Source of the DNA: Argentina anserina
Lineage: Eukaryota > Streptophyta > Magnoliopsida > Rosales > Rosaceae
Reading direction: 5' to 3'
NCBI RefSeq assembly: GCF_933775445.1
Contig: NC_065874.1
Location: forward strand, 29,830,501-29,894,500
Length of the DNA: 64,000 bases
Each line of letters opens with the position of its first letter. The first letter of the stretch is position 1. The position numbers and the translations under genes are program-made. Below, in pieces: positions 1 to 12,452 of the stretch. The notes beneath the pieces were generated by a model. The model was given only the letters and a program-made list of their open reading frames with translations. It did not search any database and was not told the DNA's origin.

Positions 1-690
1 GGAACTGTCGGTGAAGATGCACTGATGGGTCGGGTCAGGCGAACCGGGTCGGATCAGGCGAACCGGGTCGGGTCAGGAGAACCGGGTCGGACTGAGCTGA
101 GCTGGGCTGGGCCGGGTCGCAACGAACTGGGCTGGGCTGGGCTAAAAAATGGGTCGGATACCCATGTGACGTCGCACCGAATCTGGTTGAGCGATATAAA
201 AAGCGACCCGGTTATAAAAAGGGAGAGGACGGCGACTGCAGAGGGAGAGGACGGCGACGTTGGGGGCAGCAACAGCGGCAGAGGGACAGCGATGTTGGGT
301 CGACTCTGGAGTGGGTGGCGACTGCGGGCGATGAGTACCGGTGAGGAGCAGCGGTGACGGAGCCGGAAGAACGGAGCGCGGAGGACAGCGACTTCGGGTC
401 CGAGTGCGGAGCAGGCGGCAACTGCGGTTCGATGAGCGAGGAGCAGCGGAAATTCGACCGCGAAGTCGAGAGGCGCCGGAGGGCAGCGGTGAGCACGAGA
501 GGGCGACCGGCCGGAAAAACAAAAGAAAAAAGAAAAAAAACAGAGCCTTCTTGCTCTGATACCAAGTGGAAGTAAGTTGATTATTGCTTGGTTTTGATTG
601 ATTGTTCATATACAGATTACAATGGTATATATAGGCTAATTCATCCTAACCACCTACTCACTCCACTATACCTACTACATTCCACTCACA
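1..690 (-). mobile_element. Copia-type LTR retrotransposon, 5' end only (runs off left edge)
   Basis: Read on the minus strand this is an LTR, a primer-binding site and the start of the internal region; the rest lies left of position 1. The reverse complement of 553-564 is the classic initiator-Met-tRNA primer site TGGTATCAGAGC. The internal part (1-550) is GC-rich with repeated GGGTCGG- and CGGCGACG-like words. It resembles the same part of the complete Copia element at 41100-41680, which also begins its G-rich stretch after a similar GTCGGTGAA-like motif. The long open frames here come from base composition and I do not regard them as genes. The polyprotein is not in the window, so family and integrity cannot be judged. 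Confidence 0.6.
565..690 (-). repeat. Putative 5' LTR of the left-edge Copia element
   Basis: This AT-rich stretch of about 126 bp lies between the primer-binding site and the LINE remnant. On the minus strand it would begin TGTGAGTGG at 690, the expected TG start. The inner boundary is set by the primer site ending at 564 and may be off by a few bases. The partner LTR is outside the window, so the call rests on primer site position and terminal dinucleotide only. Confidence 0.5.
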
Positions 691-691
691 G

Positions 692-1768
692 TTAAGTCTT
701 TTGTGTGGGGGTTTGTGGATGAAAGTGCTGCTGCATGGGTATAGCAGAATTCTCCTTTGTGTGGAGGCTGTGTAAAGGTGTGATTCCAACAAGGGATGCC
801 TTGGTTAAGAAGGTGCACCTACAAGATCTTGAATGTGTTTTATGTGGTGAAGGTGTTGAGACCAGTGTGCATTTGTTTTGTTCTTGTCCGATTACCAAAA
901 GCTTCTGGAATTTTATCCCTCTTAAATTGAAAACTGAGAATTTTCCCTCTCCTTCCTTTATGGAATGGTTCTGTTTGGTTCTTGATGCTATGGACAAGAA
1001 GAAGGTTGACATGTTCTTTATTCTCTTGTGGACAGTGTGGTCGGAGAGAAATAATATTGTGTGGCAGGGAGGTGTTTGTAACCCTTTCTATATGGCCGAT
1101 TGGGGGGGGGGGGGGGGGGGTTTGAAATTTCTGGAGGAATATAATACAGTGCATCCGAGGCCAATTAACAATAAGATGGGGCAGGTTGCGAAGTGGTGTT
1201 TACCTCCTAGTGGTAGAGTCAAAATGAATGTAGATGGTTCTTATAGCAGTTCTTCGGGGGTTGGGGGAATTGGTGTGGTTATGCGTGACAGTGAATGGAG
1301 TTGTGTGGCTGCGCTGCTCTTACTCGGCACTTCCCCTGTGCACAATCAGCTTTGCAAATGGAGGCTGAAGCCCTGTGGAGCGGCCTGCTTGCTGCAATAG
1401 AACATGAGTACCGTGAGCTTGAAGCTGAATGTGATTGTATTATACTGATCAATGCCTTACAACAGCCAACTGGTGATTTGCTTGAGGTGAGTAATATTCT
1501 ACAAGATTGTCGTCGTTATCTCTGGTCGTTCGATTTTGTCTCCCTCAATCACATCTATAGAGAAGCAAATGGTGTGGCTCATAGGTTAGCCCATCTTGTT
1601 AGAAATCCATAAATGGATGAGTATTGGGTTCGGCAGATCCCTCGTAGTATTGTGGTTGTCCTACTATTTTAGGTTTAGGCTTTTTGTCCTCCTTGTACTC
1701 TCATTTATCTTCAATAATCGAATACCTAGCGGGACATTCACCATTTCACCCGTTGTCAGAAAAAAAAA
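692..1768 (+). pseudogene. LINE (non-LTR retrotransposon) 3' remnant: zinc-binding RT tail plus RNase H-like region
   Basis: From about 735 the frame reads FVWRLCKGVIPTRDALVKK and then CVLCGEGVETSVHLFCSCP, the Cys/His pattern of the zinc-binding region after plant LINE reverse transcriptases (zf-RVT). Further on, VKMNVDGSYS and GGIGVVMRD match the start of the plant RNase H-like domain (RVT_3). The frame breaks near 1300-1400 and the domain continues in another frame at about 1345-1612 (MEAEALWSGL ... REANGVAHRLAH). A run of about 18 G at 1103-1121 is another lesion or sequencing weak point. The 3' end CAGAAAAAAAAAG at about 1758-1769 looks like a LINE poly(A) tail. The reverse transcriptase itself is absent, so this is a 5'-truncated dead copy abutting the Copia LTR. 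Confidence 0.72.
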
Positions 1769-2162
1769 GATAATTTTAAGGCATGGCGCTAAAAATGAAA
1801 AAAAAAACAATGTTGTTTTGTTTATAAAGTACGCTTAAGGCTTTAAGCTATGAATTTTCGAATAAGATCAATGTTTAAGCTTCGAACTTGGATAAACGCA
1901 ATCGCATTAAGTTTTTATTAATCTATTGTGAGTCGAACTTTAGACAAATAAACATTTACATGTTTTTCTATGAATTTCTGTTCGTTGTTTAAAAATTTAG
2001 GACATCAATTTTCCTCGAAAAGAATAGAAAAGTTTGGCCCAAAAGGCAGGTGACGATGGATAGAATAAAAGACACAAACTGAGTGAAATCAGAACCGAGT
2101 GAGTTTCGATTTTCCCTTTCTCTCCTTCTCCCTAAAATCGATCTCAAATCTCGTCGTTGAAG

Positions 2163-3660
2163 ATGAAGAAGGAAGACACCGTGAAGCTGATCAGCGCCGA
2201 GGGCTTCGAATTTGTCGTCCACAGAGACGCCGCCATGGTCTCCCAGACCATCCGCAACATGCTCACTTCTCCAGGTCCGTTTCTTTCTTTCTTCCTTTCC
2301 TTAATTAGTTGCCAACTAAAGGATTCGGGTTTTGAATTTTTGATATATTGGGCAGGTGGTTTTGCCGAAACGGAACTCGGCGTGGTGAAGTTCCCTGACA
2401 TAAGCACCACAATTCTTGAGAAGATCTGCAAGTATTTCTATTGGAATCTTCAATTCGCCAGGTTTTGATTATCTGTTTCTCTCTTTTGCTATTGGATTTT
2501 ACCTCATTCATGTTATTGCCTGAGTTTTTGTAATTTTTGGAGTATTGGAAATTTATTAGGACTTTTTGTTTGGGTTAATGTTAAGTTAATAAGGTGATTA
2601 TAGGGTTGATGTTTAGCAGTTTACTCAGGCTTAGTATATCTAAGTTGTGACATTATCTTAATGACAATTGTTAGGCCACGAGATAAGGGCGAGTTGTGAA
2701 CTTCCAAAGTTGGCTCCTTTTTAGGAAAAGAAGTATAAAAGAAATTCCACCCCTTTCAGCTAGGAAAGGTTCAGTCTTTATGCAGAGGATGTCAGAAGAT
2801 AACAGAATTTAGATGATCTCGGTATTGTCGTAGTTTAACTAAGAAGGTTTCTCTAGATTGGTGGTTTATCTGTTTTTATAATGTACCTCCATCTCTGTAC
2901 TGAGCTGTATTCTTTTTGTGTATTGAAAACTTATAGGCCTCGGAATTGAACTATAAATATGATTAATGTTAAGCTAATACTGTAACTATAGGCTTAAAGT
3001 TTAAATGAAAGCTGTGCCTTAGCTACCCAGGCTTAGCATTATCTTAATGATTGGCGAAAAATTTGGAGATCACTCTTGTAAACTTTCTAAAGTTGGCTAC
3101 TTTTTTCTATTTGGAAAATAAGAAAATTAATTCACCCATTTCAGCAAGGAAAGGTTCAACATTTACTCCACCCAACACTATAAAAGGATGTGAGAAGATG
3201 TGAGGAATTAAGAAATTCTCGTACGTTCTGTGGTTTTTTTTTCTCTCATATTAATTAGAATTAGAAATAATGTGTCTCAGTTTTGGTTACTTATTGAGGT
3301 TAATTTAGACATCAAATGTGCATATAATTACTGATACGACTTTGGCAACAGAAAAGCTGGCAACAGAGAAGTAAGATAGAGGGGATATGCGAATATTGGT
3401 TAGGTGAACCACATATTTGCATGATAAATAGAGTTGAATTGTAGGATTTTTATCTGGATATTGGTTGAAGCTTAAACTGACTATGGTTAGTTGGAATTAA
3501 TAATTTGGTGAGAATGTTACTTCACTTTTTTGCTCACTATCCTTTTACATACTTATTACTGTAATATTGTTCTTCGAACAGTGGTAAGCAGACTGAGTTT
3601 CACATTGAACCAGAACTGACCCTGGAGCTGATGATGGCAGCCAATTATCTTCATACATGA
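2163..3660 (+). CDS. ELC: Elongin C (BTB/POZ-Skp1 fold), 3 exons, 98 aa
   Basis: Exons 2163-2274, 2356-2461 and 3582-3660, all with GT/AG boundaries, join in frame to 98 codons plus TGA. The protein starts MKKEDTVKLISAEGFEF, has SQTIRNMLTSPG, then FPDISTTILEKICKYFYW, and ends MMAANYLHT. This is full-length plant Elongin C, a Skp1-like BTB/POZ fold. In animals and yeast Elongin C is an adaptor of cullin-based ubiquitin ligases and of Elongin A in transcription elongation; plant homologues are much less studied. I chose the ATG at 2163; an ATG six bases upstream would add only Met-Lys. Intron 2 is 1.1 kb. No frameshift or stop is seen, so the gene looks functional. The 3' end of the transcript is not marked by a clear signal. 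Confidence 0.95.
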
Positions 3661-6005
3661 GTATATCATTTCTGCCCAGCCACGTAGGTGAATCCTATTA
3701 AAAATGTAAGATAACTCTTCGGTACCAGTTCCTAAGATTTGCATGTATACTTGTTATTTCAATGGACTATTTTCAGAGTAAGTTAACTGTGTTTTTCTTT
3801 TCTTTTTATGGCTAAATGTAGTGATTGTCCACGAGGTTGGTGTTACACTGCTTGAAGACGTTAGGATTTTAAACACTGGTGTCTAGACCAGAATTGTCAA
3901 CTGGACTCAATGTAGTATATGTATGATTGCACTTTGACTTGGAACAGCGTGTGAAGTCCATTGTAGTAAAGTTCATTCAGTTACAACTTATCAGACAATG
4001 TGAGACTCCTCCCTTAACATTAATGATTAGTCTTAAAACTGAGAATCATAATTTAGAGAAGATCTCTGACAAACGCTAGTCACCTGTGCTGGTTGGCTTA
4101 GATATAACTGAAGTTAACATCCGATCCCTTTAGTAGTGTCTGTTTGTTTGTGTGTGACTTTCAAAACTCTTTTTTTTTTTTTATCAATTTATTCTTTAGT
4201 TAAAATATTACGGGACACAGTGGCTGCGCTGTGCAGAGCTGTTCAAAGTTTCGAAGCTATATGTTTATGTTGGTCAGTTTTCCTCTGTGCCGTCTGCTGT
4301 TGGGGGTCTTCTAGCAGGCAAGAACATGTCTGTATTCTTACATGGTAGTGCTTTCCAGACCAGGCTATTCTGTCGTTTTTCAAAATGCTCTTGTATCTTA
4401 GAGCTAAATTTCAATTTCAAGCTCCATGGATGATTTATGATTACATTCTCAAGTTAACTCTGTCATTGAAAATGGCCGCAAAAGTTGGATTTCAGTTCGA
4501 AGTCAGAAGTCTCAGATCCTGCTGGGTTACAAGGGGAAAGGACTTATGTTAACCAAAGTACCCAAAAAAAGCAACAAGAACCTATTCCTAAATATGTGCA
4601 CTACATTTGCATCACTAAAGATGCTATTTGCAAAGCCAAACTGTGGCAGACACCTTCCGTGCACCCACTTTCGATTCCCTCTTCACTAAACAATCAGCTT
4701 CCCCTCAAACAAATATTACCCGCCATCACTATGGCGCCCTTCATACGCAAGCCACTGACTTGCTGTGTTCTCTCAGCTTCTGTAGAAGTTGATCTACTCA
4801 ATGGTTGTGTGCGTACACGAAATCTGTCTCGATCAGAGATCTAATCTTTTTAAATGGCCAGGGGATTAATCAGTGGGAAGGTCCTTCTGTAGATTATCAC
4901 TCCAACAGGGGCCGCATTCACCATTGTCACATTGTGTTTCTCCATTCAAATGAGGGTTCCTTCTCTTCTTCCGTCAGTTTTTGCTTTTGTTGTGTTCTTC
5001 TTGCCTTCAGCGATTGATTACAACCCAGAAAGAGATTAAAGAAGCATGAATTCTTTGCCTTTTGTTTTGGCAGAATTAAAATGTGCTTCAATTGTGATCT
5101 AAAAAAGAAATTATGTAGAATTAACTGTATGTTTATCAATGCCATGTGTGAAGCTCTATGGTGATGGCTAGGGTTGATCTGCTCTATGCATACATTGTAA
5201 TCGGTTTAAGGTAGTCATGACTGGTTCATTGTCCTTAGGATTTGCCTTCTGCATTCCAGAATAACCGGAACCAACCTTGTGTTTCAACTTATCTGTACTT
5301 GGAGTAAAGTGAAATCTCTGTATTCAAAACTTCAAGTTTCTCTTCTTGTGGAAAGATTATTAGAGCACCTAATTGTAGATTCTTATTGGAGCTGTCATTC
5401 CTGCAGTCAGACTTTTATGGCTCCCAAAGAAAACTTAAGACTGTTGCTTTATATCTCTTTGTTATCCAGTTTGTTGCAACTCACTCACAAAAAATTAGTA
5501 TTAGAGTCGATACTTATTGCTAATACTCAATCTCTTATCTTACTAGTGTCGACATCAGCTTTAATCCCCAGTGCTTGTTGGTAATATCGTAACACCAATC
5601 TCTCTTCCTTAATTGTCAATTTAAATACTGACCCTCATGGCTATTGAAGGTTCAAGAATGGCCAAGTACGGAACTCTTCTATTTTTAAGTGCTCTTCTAG
5701 TTCTCATACCCATAACATCAAAGATAGAAAGGTAAGACTCGACTTTGCTGCAAACTACCCTTCTCACTTTTGCTGCATTTTATTAAATTGGAAAGAAACC
5801 TTTAAGCGTTATTGGTATACTTTATAACTTGACTCTAAAGAATGAGGTCCGTATTGTGCACCTGGGATCACTTGATTCACTTCCTTATGTACTCTCCATT
5901 TTCTCATCATCATGGTATGCTAAATAAATACTGTTGTCCGGATCAGGCAGTCTACTTACACGGTTACACCTTTAGTATCAGTTTTCTTATTGTTGGCGAT
6001 AAGTT

Positions 6006-6043
<38 letters not shown>

Positions 6044-6595
6044 AGTCTTAATGGCCAAGCTTACAGACCAGGAAAGAGAAACTTTCTAGTGATCCAGTGC
6101 TTCATAAGAAGTTTGTCTGTCATTAGAAAGGATTAATAAATATTACGCATGCTTGCTTAAAGATTGATCATATCTAGAAATTGTGTGAATGAATTGCAGA
6201 CATTAATGAACTAGTATCTGTCAAGCATAGCATTACAACTTCAAACAACAGGATCCTGGGACTTCATCAGATTGGCTAAGATAACTGATAGATTTACACC
6301 CACTATAAACATTGCACTTTGGCGTGAATCAGATAGCTTCAACGATGGAGGTCTGGTCCTCCATATAAGAAGTAGAAAGTTGCTTGTTAAGCAGCTTCAG
6401 CTTCACTAGCAACAAGTAAGTCTGTAAGTACGTTCACTAGTCACTCTAGGGATGCCATTTGCTTGAGAAGTAATCTATAGTTGGAATTAATCAAAGACAA
6501 AACAGATATATGAGCATATACATTTACATGAACATTTAGAAGTGGTTACTGCAACTTTGAATCCTAAAGCATGTTCCGACACAATCCTATACTTA
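3661..6595. other. Intergenic stretch after Elongin C, no gene recognised
   Basis: The first few hundred bases are presumably the Elongin C 3' UTR. Several open frames of 60-120 codons occur (for example 4485-4844 plus) but none shows a domain, compositional bias or splice logic I recognise. A CT microsatellite lies at 6007-6040. The segment ends where the 1.26-kb duplicated sequence begins. Confidence 0.5.
6007..6040 (+). repeat. (CT)17 microsatellite
   Basis: Seventeen uninterrupted CT dinucleotides. Likely length-polymorphic; no function is implied. Confidence 0.95.
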
Positions 6596-7852
6596 TTTTG
6601 CTTTTAGAATTCGAAATTGTTACAATGGTGTTGCCTGTGTACTTACCGTAGATCTTGTCAACTATATATAAGGTACAAATGCTGTAAGCTCATTGATTGG
6701 AGCTAGCTACTACTAAATGGGTTCCACAAGGGATGAAATGGTAATGAAATCACAGCCTCAATGGCAGCAGGAAATGCAGTAAAGATGAAGCTAAAATCTT
6801 GTTGACAACCGAAGCTGATATCAGAGTGGTTCCTGATATAGCGGATTTACTCACAGGGTTGGTGAACTTTCCCTGAACTCGTTTTTCGAATATAAAGTTT
6901 ATATACTTGAGTAAGTACGAATCTTTTTTGGGATTGTTCTTTCTATTTCTTACACTAACTTTAACTGACTGTGATAATATTTTCAACCTCTTTCTCTTTC
7001 TCTTTTAGACTAAAGAATTTTTTCTTTTCTTTTTTCGGAAGTTTATCTACTTGGACTGCAATAATTCTTGCAATCTTTTCTCCCTTTCTAGTCAATAAAG
7101 AAAATATATTTTTCCTTTTTAGAGTATTTTGCATTAGTTTAGAGTAAAAGTTTAGACCATTTTTCTTGTCGGTAACTAGTTCCGGCTGGTTCTTAGTTTC
7201 GGCATCTCAATGAAAAATACATTCATTTACTTCAATATGCTATTTAACTACTGGTGGTAAATTATTTGTTACTACTTGCTTTAGAACCAGGCTTTTGCGA
7301 GTTCAAAACTTAGATATCAGGGTTAAAAGTACTGCATGCCAACTTATCCAAAGCATTCTCATGTATTTATACCTCTTTATTTCTAACTGGGGTACAATGG
7401 CTCTGATTCAAGGCATTGTTGACATAATTGACATTACTGTGGCTAGGGTACCTGGTTTCTAGACTACCGGTTTAGAACTATTTCACATGGGTCTCGTCAA
7501 GGATTAGTCACATACCTGAGGAATTACCTTCGACCGTGAGAATATCCTGATGTCCGGTTTCTGGACTGGCCTCTCCGCTTCGATATGCAATGATGTACCA
7601 CCGTGAGACATTAGAGGGTTTTCCTCCGTTAGATTTACCTTCAGACCCCACATAGAAAATGTCTAAGAACTCGAAAAAAAAAACAAAATTATTAGCAAGT
7701 TGATTTCTCGTTCTTGGTTGTGTGGAACCGTAAATTTGACCATTTTGTAAATAGAAGGTAAAAAATAGAAAACAAAATTAAAAAAGTAAATACACTGCGC
7801 CAGTGAACGACCGTAAAGAGAAAACCCCAAAGTCTAAACACGACTAAACCCC
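6596..7852 (+). repeat. Direct duplication, copy 1 (1.26 kb)
   Basis: By line-by-line reading this copy matches 24036-25291 with only two differences: C at 7627 versus T at 25067, and an A run of 10 (7674-7683) versus 9. The left boundary is at TTTTGCTTTTAG and the right at GACTAAACCCC. The copies are in the same orientation, 17.44 kb apart. Copy 1 lies downstream of Elongin C and is followed at once by different sequence (CGAGAATTATTC). The ends are not TG...CA, so these are not ordinary LTRs. A 78-codon open frame on the minus strand is identical in both copies but resembles nothing I know. Confidence 0.95.
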
Positions 7853-8634
7853 CGAGAATTATTCAGTGCACGGCCCGTGCTTATACACTGGCCATCTTAG
7901 CCGTCGAATCAGCCGCGTGGAAAAAAAAATTTCTCTGTAATATCAAGTAATTATGGATGGAATTGAACGGAGTTAGTGTCGGTGGTGGTAAAATCAGTCA
8001 AATAAAGGGTAGATCTAATAAAGAAAAGGGTAAGGATGAGAGACGGGATAGGGATATTTATCATACATGATCAGACAAATCGTCTTCAGTTGAAAGTAGA
8101 ATGAATAAGGTTTAGAGAAGAGATTTATATAGTTGTAGGAGATTGGATAATGGTGCGGTAGGAATTTGGTGTCCACCATTTTCCGCCACTGAACGCAACC
8201 TTGCAGCGGATAGTTATAATCATGGAAGGCAATCTCTGAAACGTAAGGTATGATGTAAATTTTAATTTATGGGTTGCAGCAAGTGTATGTATTATATAGA
8301 GATACGGTTGTTTTGTTAGGATCTTACTGTGCCGATTGGAATTTTTCGCATTTTAGGTTTATTTAGTGACCTCACCTGTTTAAGGTTAATCGTAGTCTTA
8401 ATGTGAGGCTTAAATATGAACATGGTTAGTTTTCTCTGCATTATTTTGGAGATTTTGATATCTCAAAGCAGTGTTAGTTGGTTGTCTAAGATATTGATGA
8501 TATGGTGTCACCCAGTCTAGCTGTGTGAGGAAGTTTTATTGTTGTGGAAGAACTAGGCGGTGAGGGGAAGCATAAATTTAGATTTTATAATGGTCATTTG
8601 TTCTGTTGTGTATGCAGAGCATTGGATTATAGTT
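7853..8634. other. Flank upstream of the FRS/MULE transposase remnant
   Basis: No coding sequence is seen. Near 7867-7884 is a small imperfect palindrome (GTGCACGGCCCGTGC). This may be the left end of the transposon that carried the transposase, but I could not find a matching inverted terminal repeat near the right side of the block. Confidence 0.4.
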
Positions 8635-11362
8635 ATGGAGTCCACTGAGCTGAGTTCATTTTAGCTGAACAACATCCCATCTATCGATAATGCAAACACA
8701 ACATTTTCAGTTGATGACAATGTGAATGGAGATTCACTGCCTTTTATGCAAGAGGGCGACGATAGGGAATTGGGTTATGATTATGAATGCCTGATGTTCA
8801 ACGGTAAACCTTACGAAGACCTGACTCTATATGACATGAAGAACGTTAAGTTTGCCAGTCAAGAGGAAATCGAGTCGTTCTATGCCCACTATTCATTGGC
8901 AAAGGGGTTTAGTATGAGGAAGCACAGGTTGGAGTAGAACCGTAATAAGTCAGCAGTTATCCAAAGACTAATGGTTTGTTCCAGACAAGGGGAGCGCAAT
9001 GTTAGCAGTGATGATTTTGGTAGTGATCCTGATGTTGAAAGTGAGTCGGAGGAAGACCCTTACGTTGATAAGAGGATGAGGAATAATGAAAAACGGCCGC
9101 GGCTTTCCAACCTGGATGAAAATGATAGGGTCTTATGTTCCGGGAACCCGCGAAGAAATCGGCCAACAAAGACCCGACGCCTTTCAAGGTGCCACTGTCT
9201 TGCCCAGATAACCTTTAAAAAGGAGAGATTGGGGACTTCATTCTATGTTTCCGAATTTGTAACTGAACACAGCCATCCACTGACAAGGTGGAACCAGAAG
9301 CATTTTGTTAGGTCCAATCGTGTTGTTAAGGAGCACGACATTGCTCAGGTCATGTCCATACGACAAGTATCTGTTGGGACTGCCCGTGCTTATGAGTTTC
9401 TTGTCCATCAAGCCGAGGGTCAGGAATTTGTTGGGTTTACAGAAAGAGACCTGTACAACAGGGTTCAACAGGAGCACACAAAGCTGATGATGGACGGTGA
9501 TGCTCAAGCCTCAATTAGTTGGATGAACTCTAAAGCCATTAGGGACCCCAATTTCTTTTGCAATTTCAGCGTAGATGAAAGTGGAAGGCTAGCAAACATG
9601 TTCTGGCGAGATGGACAATCCTATGAGGATTATTGTTCTTGTGGGGACATTTTGATATTTGACAGTACTTACAAAACAAATATTTATGATAAGCCTCTGG
9701 CCGTTTTTGTGGGAACCAACAATCATAGAGGTACTATTATTTTCGGGTGTGCACTTTTGGCTGATGAAACTGAGGAGACATACAACTGGGTACTGACCTC
9801 TTTTTTAAAAGTCTATGAATGATAAGAAGCCAGTATCTGTTGTGACCGACAGCGACGAAACAATGAGAAACGCTGTTCTAACTGTCATGCCGGAGGCCAC
9901 ACACCGTCTATGCGCATGGCATGTCGGGAGGAATGTTAAATCTCACTTGAAGGAAGAAGATATGCAAAAAGACTTCTTCCACCTTATATTTGCAGGGCTT
10001 AGTATTCCAGAGTGGGAGGCTTCATGGGAGTATTTTGTGGCGATGAACAAGTTAGAAGACAATAGTTGGGTAATTAGAATGTATGGTAAAAGAGAGATGT
10101 GGGCAGAAGCTTTTTTTCGAACCTCTTTTTTTGGGGGGATTTGTAGTACACAGAAGTGTGAGGGGATGCACAGAAATCTGAAGATTGGTCTGGGCAGTTG
10201 TATAAGGCTGTATGAGTTGCTTCCCCGGCTTGATAAAACTATTGCATGAATAAGAAATCGCGGTCTCTATGACGATTACTTGTCCCACCAGTTTTCTCCT
10301 GTTTTTAAATCCCACCTCCGTGGTATGGAACAAGAGATTGGAAGTTTGTTTACTCAAGATGTATTCCTACTGCTAAGAGATCAGATTTATTTTGAGCCGA
10401 AGTTCATACTAACCGGCAAGGTTCCGGATTTAGGTATCACAGTTATCTGCATCTCACAATATGGTAAAGTGGAGAGGACATGGGAGGTCAGGTTCCAGGG
10501 TGGCCGAGAGAACCCAATTTTATCATGTTCGTGCAAATTGTTTGAGTCTGATGGCATTCCATACTGCCACATGTTCCTGGCGATGAAATCTGAGAATGTG
10601 ACTACATTTCCCCATTCCTTAGTTAAGAAGAGGTGGACAAAAGAAGGCGTTGATTGTGTGGAAAATGACCACAATGTTTATAGGAAGGTTATGCAGCAGG
10701 CCAGGTACGGTGAACTAATGTCTGCATGTGCCAAGATATGCCACATTGCGTCACACAGTGATGAAGGCTATGACACTATTAAGGAAGCCCTGAATGACCT
10801 AACCATAGACGCGCGCAACCTACCTCAACCGAGAGAGACAGATTCTCTTGTCTATGTTGATGAAGCAACCAGATCAACCGACCTTCATCCTAATGTAATA
10901 AGAGACCCCGTGACCTGCCGCAGTAAGGGGAAAAAGTCTAAACCAACTAAAGGGCAGGGGAACGTGAAGAAAAGAAGGACCTGTTCAAAATGTGGAGTGG
11001 TTGGGCATGACTGTCGCACTTGTCTTGGAGTTGGTTCCCATGTGAATTTGTCAACTGCCGAACCAGATATCAGTGTTGGTGCTACAGGGAATAATAGTCC
11101 TCAGCGCTGTAGTAGCGTGGCTGATGGTAGTTGTTCATCAGATTGCTCTGATACTGAGGCTGATGAGTTGGTTGAAGAAGCTGACAGGTTGAACAGTGAT
11201 ACATATTCCCTAATTCATAACAAAGAGGAAGCCATGTCTTTTGACTTTATAACCGGTGTGGTTAACAACAATTCACCCTCGAGATCCAGCAGCTGTGAAA
11301 TCGGAGATGTAGGGGGAGATTATTGGAGGTTCTACCGATCGTTTCCTAACATCCTGCCGTGA
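8635..11362 (+). pseudogene. FAR1-related (FRS) / MULE transposase-like gene, broken
   Basis: An intronless frame runs from ATG 8635 to TGA 11360-11362, interrupted by TAG 8662-8664, TAG 8935-8937, a frameshift near 9810-9817 and TGA 10247-10249. Domains in order: FAR1-type zinc-binding DNA-binding region (SFYAHYSLAKGFSMRKHRLE ... CSRQGERN ... RCHCLAQITF ... TEHSHPL), the MULE/DDE core (IFDSTYKTNIYDKPLAVFVG, then VSVVTDSDETMRNAVL and HRLCAWHVGRN), a SWIM zinc finger (CSCKLFESDGIPYCHMF) and a C-terminal CCHC knuckle (CSKCGVVGHDCRTC). FRS proteins are domesticated Mutator-like transposases, and FHY3/FAR1 act as phytochrome-pathway transcription factors. Whether this one was a transposase or a host FRS gene is unclear; the neighbouring Ulp1-type remnant favours a transposon. 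Apart from the lesions it is near full length, suggesting recent inactivation. Confidence 0.85.
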
Positions 11363-12452
11363 TACGAGCACGTACCACTCACAGAAAAGGTAATTCAATC
11401 ATTTATATCAGAAAGTTGGTGTGAAAAATTTGTAGAACTGATTAGTTGCTGGCATGGCTTATATCTCTCCAACAGGGTCATGATAATTGAATTTGTTGTA
11501 AGTTTTTCCCAATTCTGTATTTTTAGCCGAGCTCGTATAACCCACTTCCTTGACGTCATTGTTATTTGCTATTATAAAACAACACGAAGTTTGTACACTA
11601 ATCTACTTCAGTAGGCTATGTGTTTTGACAGTTTTGATTTTGACAGATGAATGGTTGCAGGGTCCTGGTGGTAACGAAGGAATGCCCCCATTCAAAGTCA
11701 TAGAAATTGACATGTACTGATTAATGTTCCATGTTAAGTTCTCATATCTTGATCCAACTTATTTAATCTTATTATTGTAAAACTATGTTGTTGAAATATG
11801 TTGACACTCAGGGGGTGATAGGTGGTGAATATTTTGTTGAAGGTTCCTGTATTATTTGTGTGACATTTAATTCCCAATACTTATGATATTGGTTGACAAT
11901 CTGGAGTACTTAGCTGATGAGTTACAATTGTTGCTTCATTTCTTTCCATTTTAAATCAGGATGTAAACTTCACTTCTTTAAATTTTTATCTGAGGACGAA
12001 CACTTAATTTGTTTCCTAATGATATCAGGATTGCTCCCCTTCCACCCACAGTGGTAGTCTATCATGTAACGAATCAAGTCAATGTAGGTATAATAGTAAT
12101 TAAGCCTAATATTGGTTGATATTAAAATAACAACTTGTTTGCAGTAAGCATATAGTTTGCATACAAACCTGTTGCATTGTAAAAACCTCTACCATAATGT
12201 TTTTGCATTGCAACAACTTGACTACCGAACATAGCCAGTAGGGGGCCTAGAGTGATTACCCAAACAAAATTATCTCCAAAATCGAATAATAATCCCCGCA
12301 AAGTAAGGATATTTAACACTATCATTGTTTGGGGAAGGGGGGGCACCGCATACTTGCACCATCTTTTTTGATCTGGATTCACCTGGTAACAAAAAGTAAT
12401 CCATCAAACTGTATAACTCCTCCCCATAAACCTTTCAATTGAACTAACGAGA
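11363..12452. other. Spacer between the transposase remnant and the Ulp1-like remnant
   Basis: AT-rich, with no domain recognised on either strand. It lies between two convergent broken genes, so it may hold their 3' ends. An open frame at 12122-12382 on the minus strand has no recognisable similarity. Confidence 0.4.

Noticed and set aside
25..609. Several overlapping open frames of 70-155 codons on both strands
   Set aside because: They arise from GC-rich GGGTCGG/CGGCGACG repeats in the leader of a Copia element; no domain is present and all frames are open together.
4485..4844. 119-codon open frame downstream of Elongin C
   Set aside because: No recognisable domain and no supporting splice or conservation signal.
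6750..6986. 78-codon open frame present twice, identically (also 24190-24426)
   Set aside because: Identity simply reflects the recent 1.26-kb duplication; no similarity, codon bias or splice context supports a gene.
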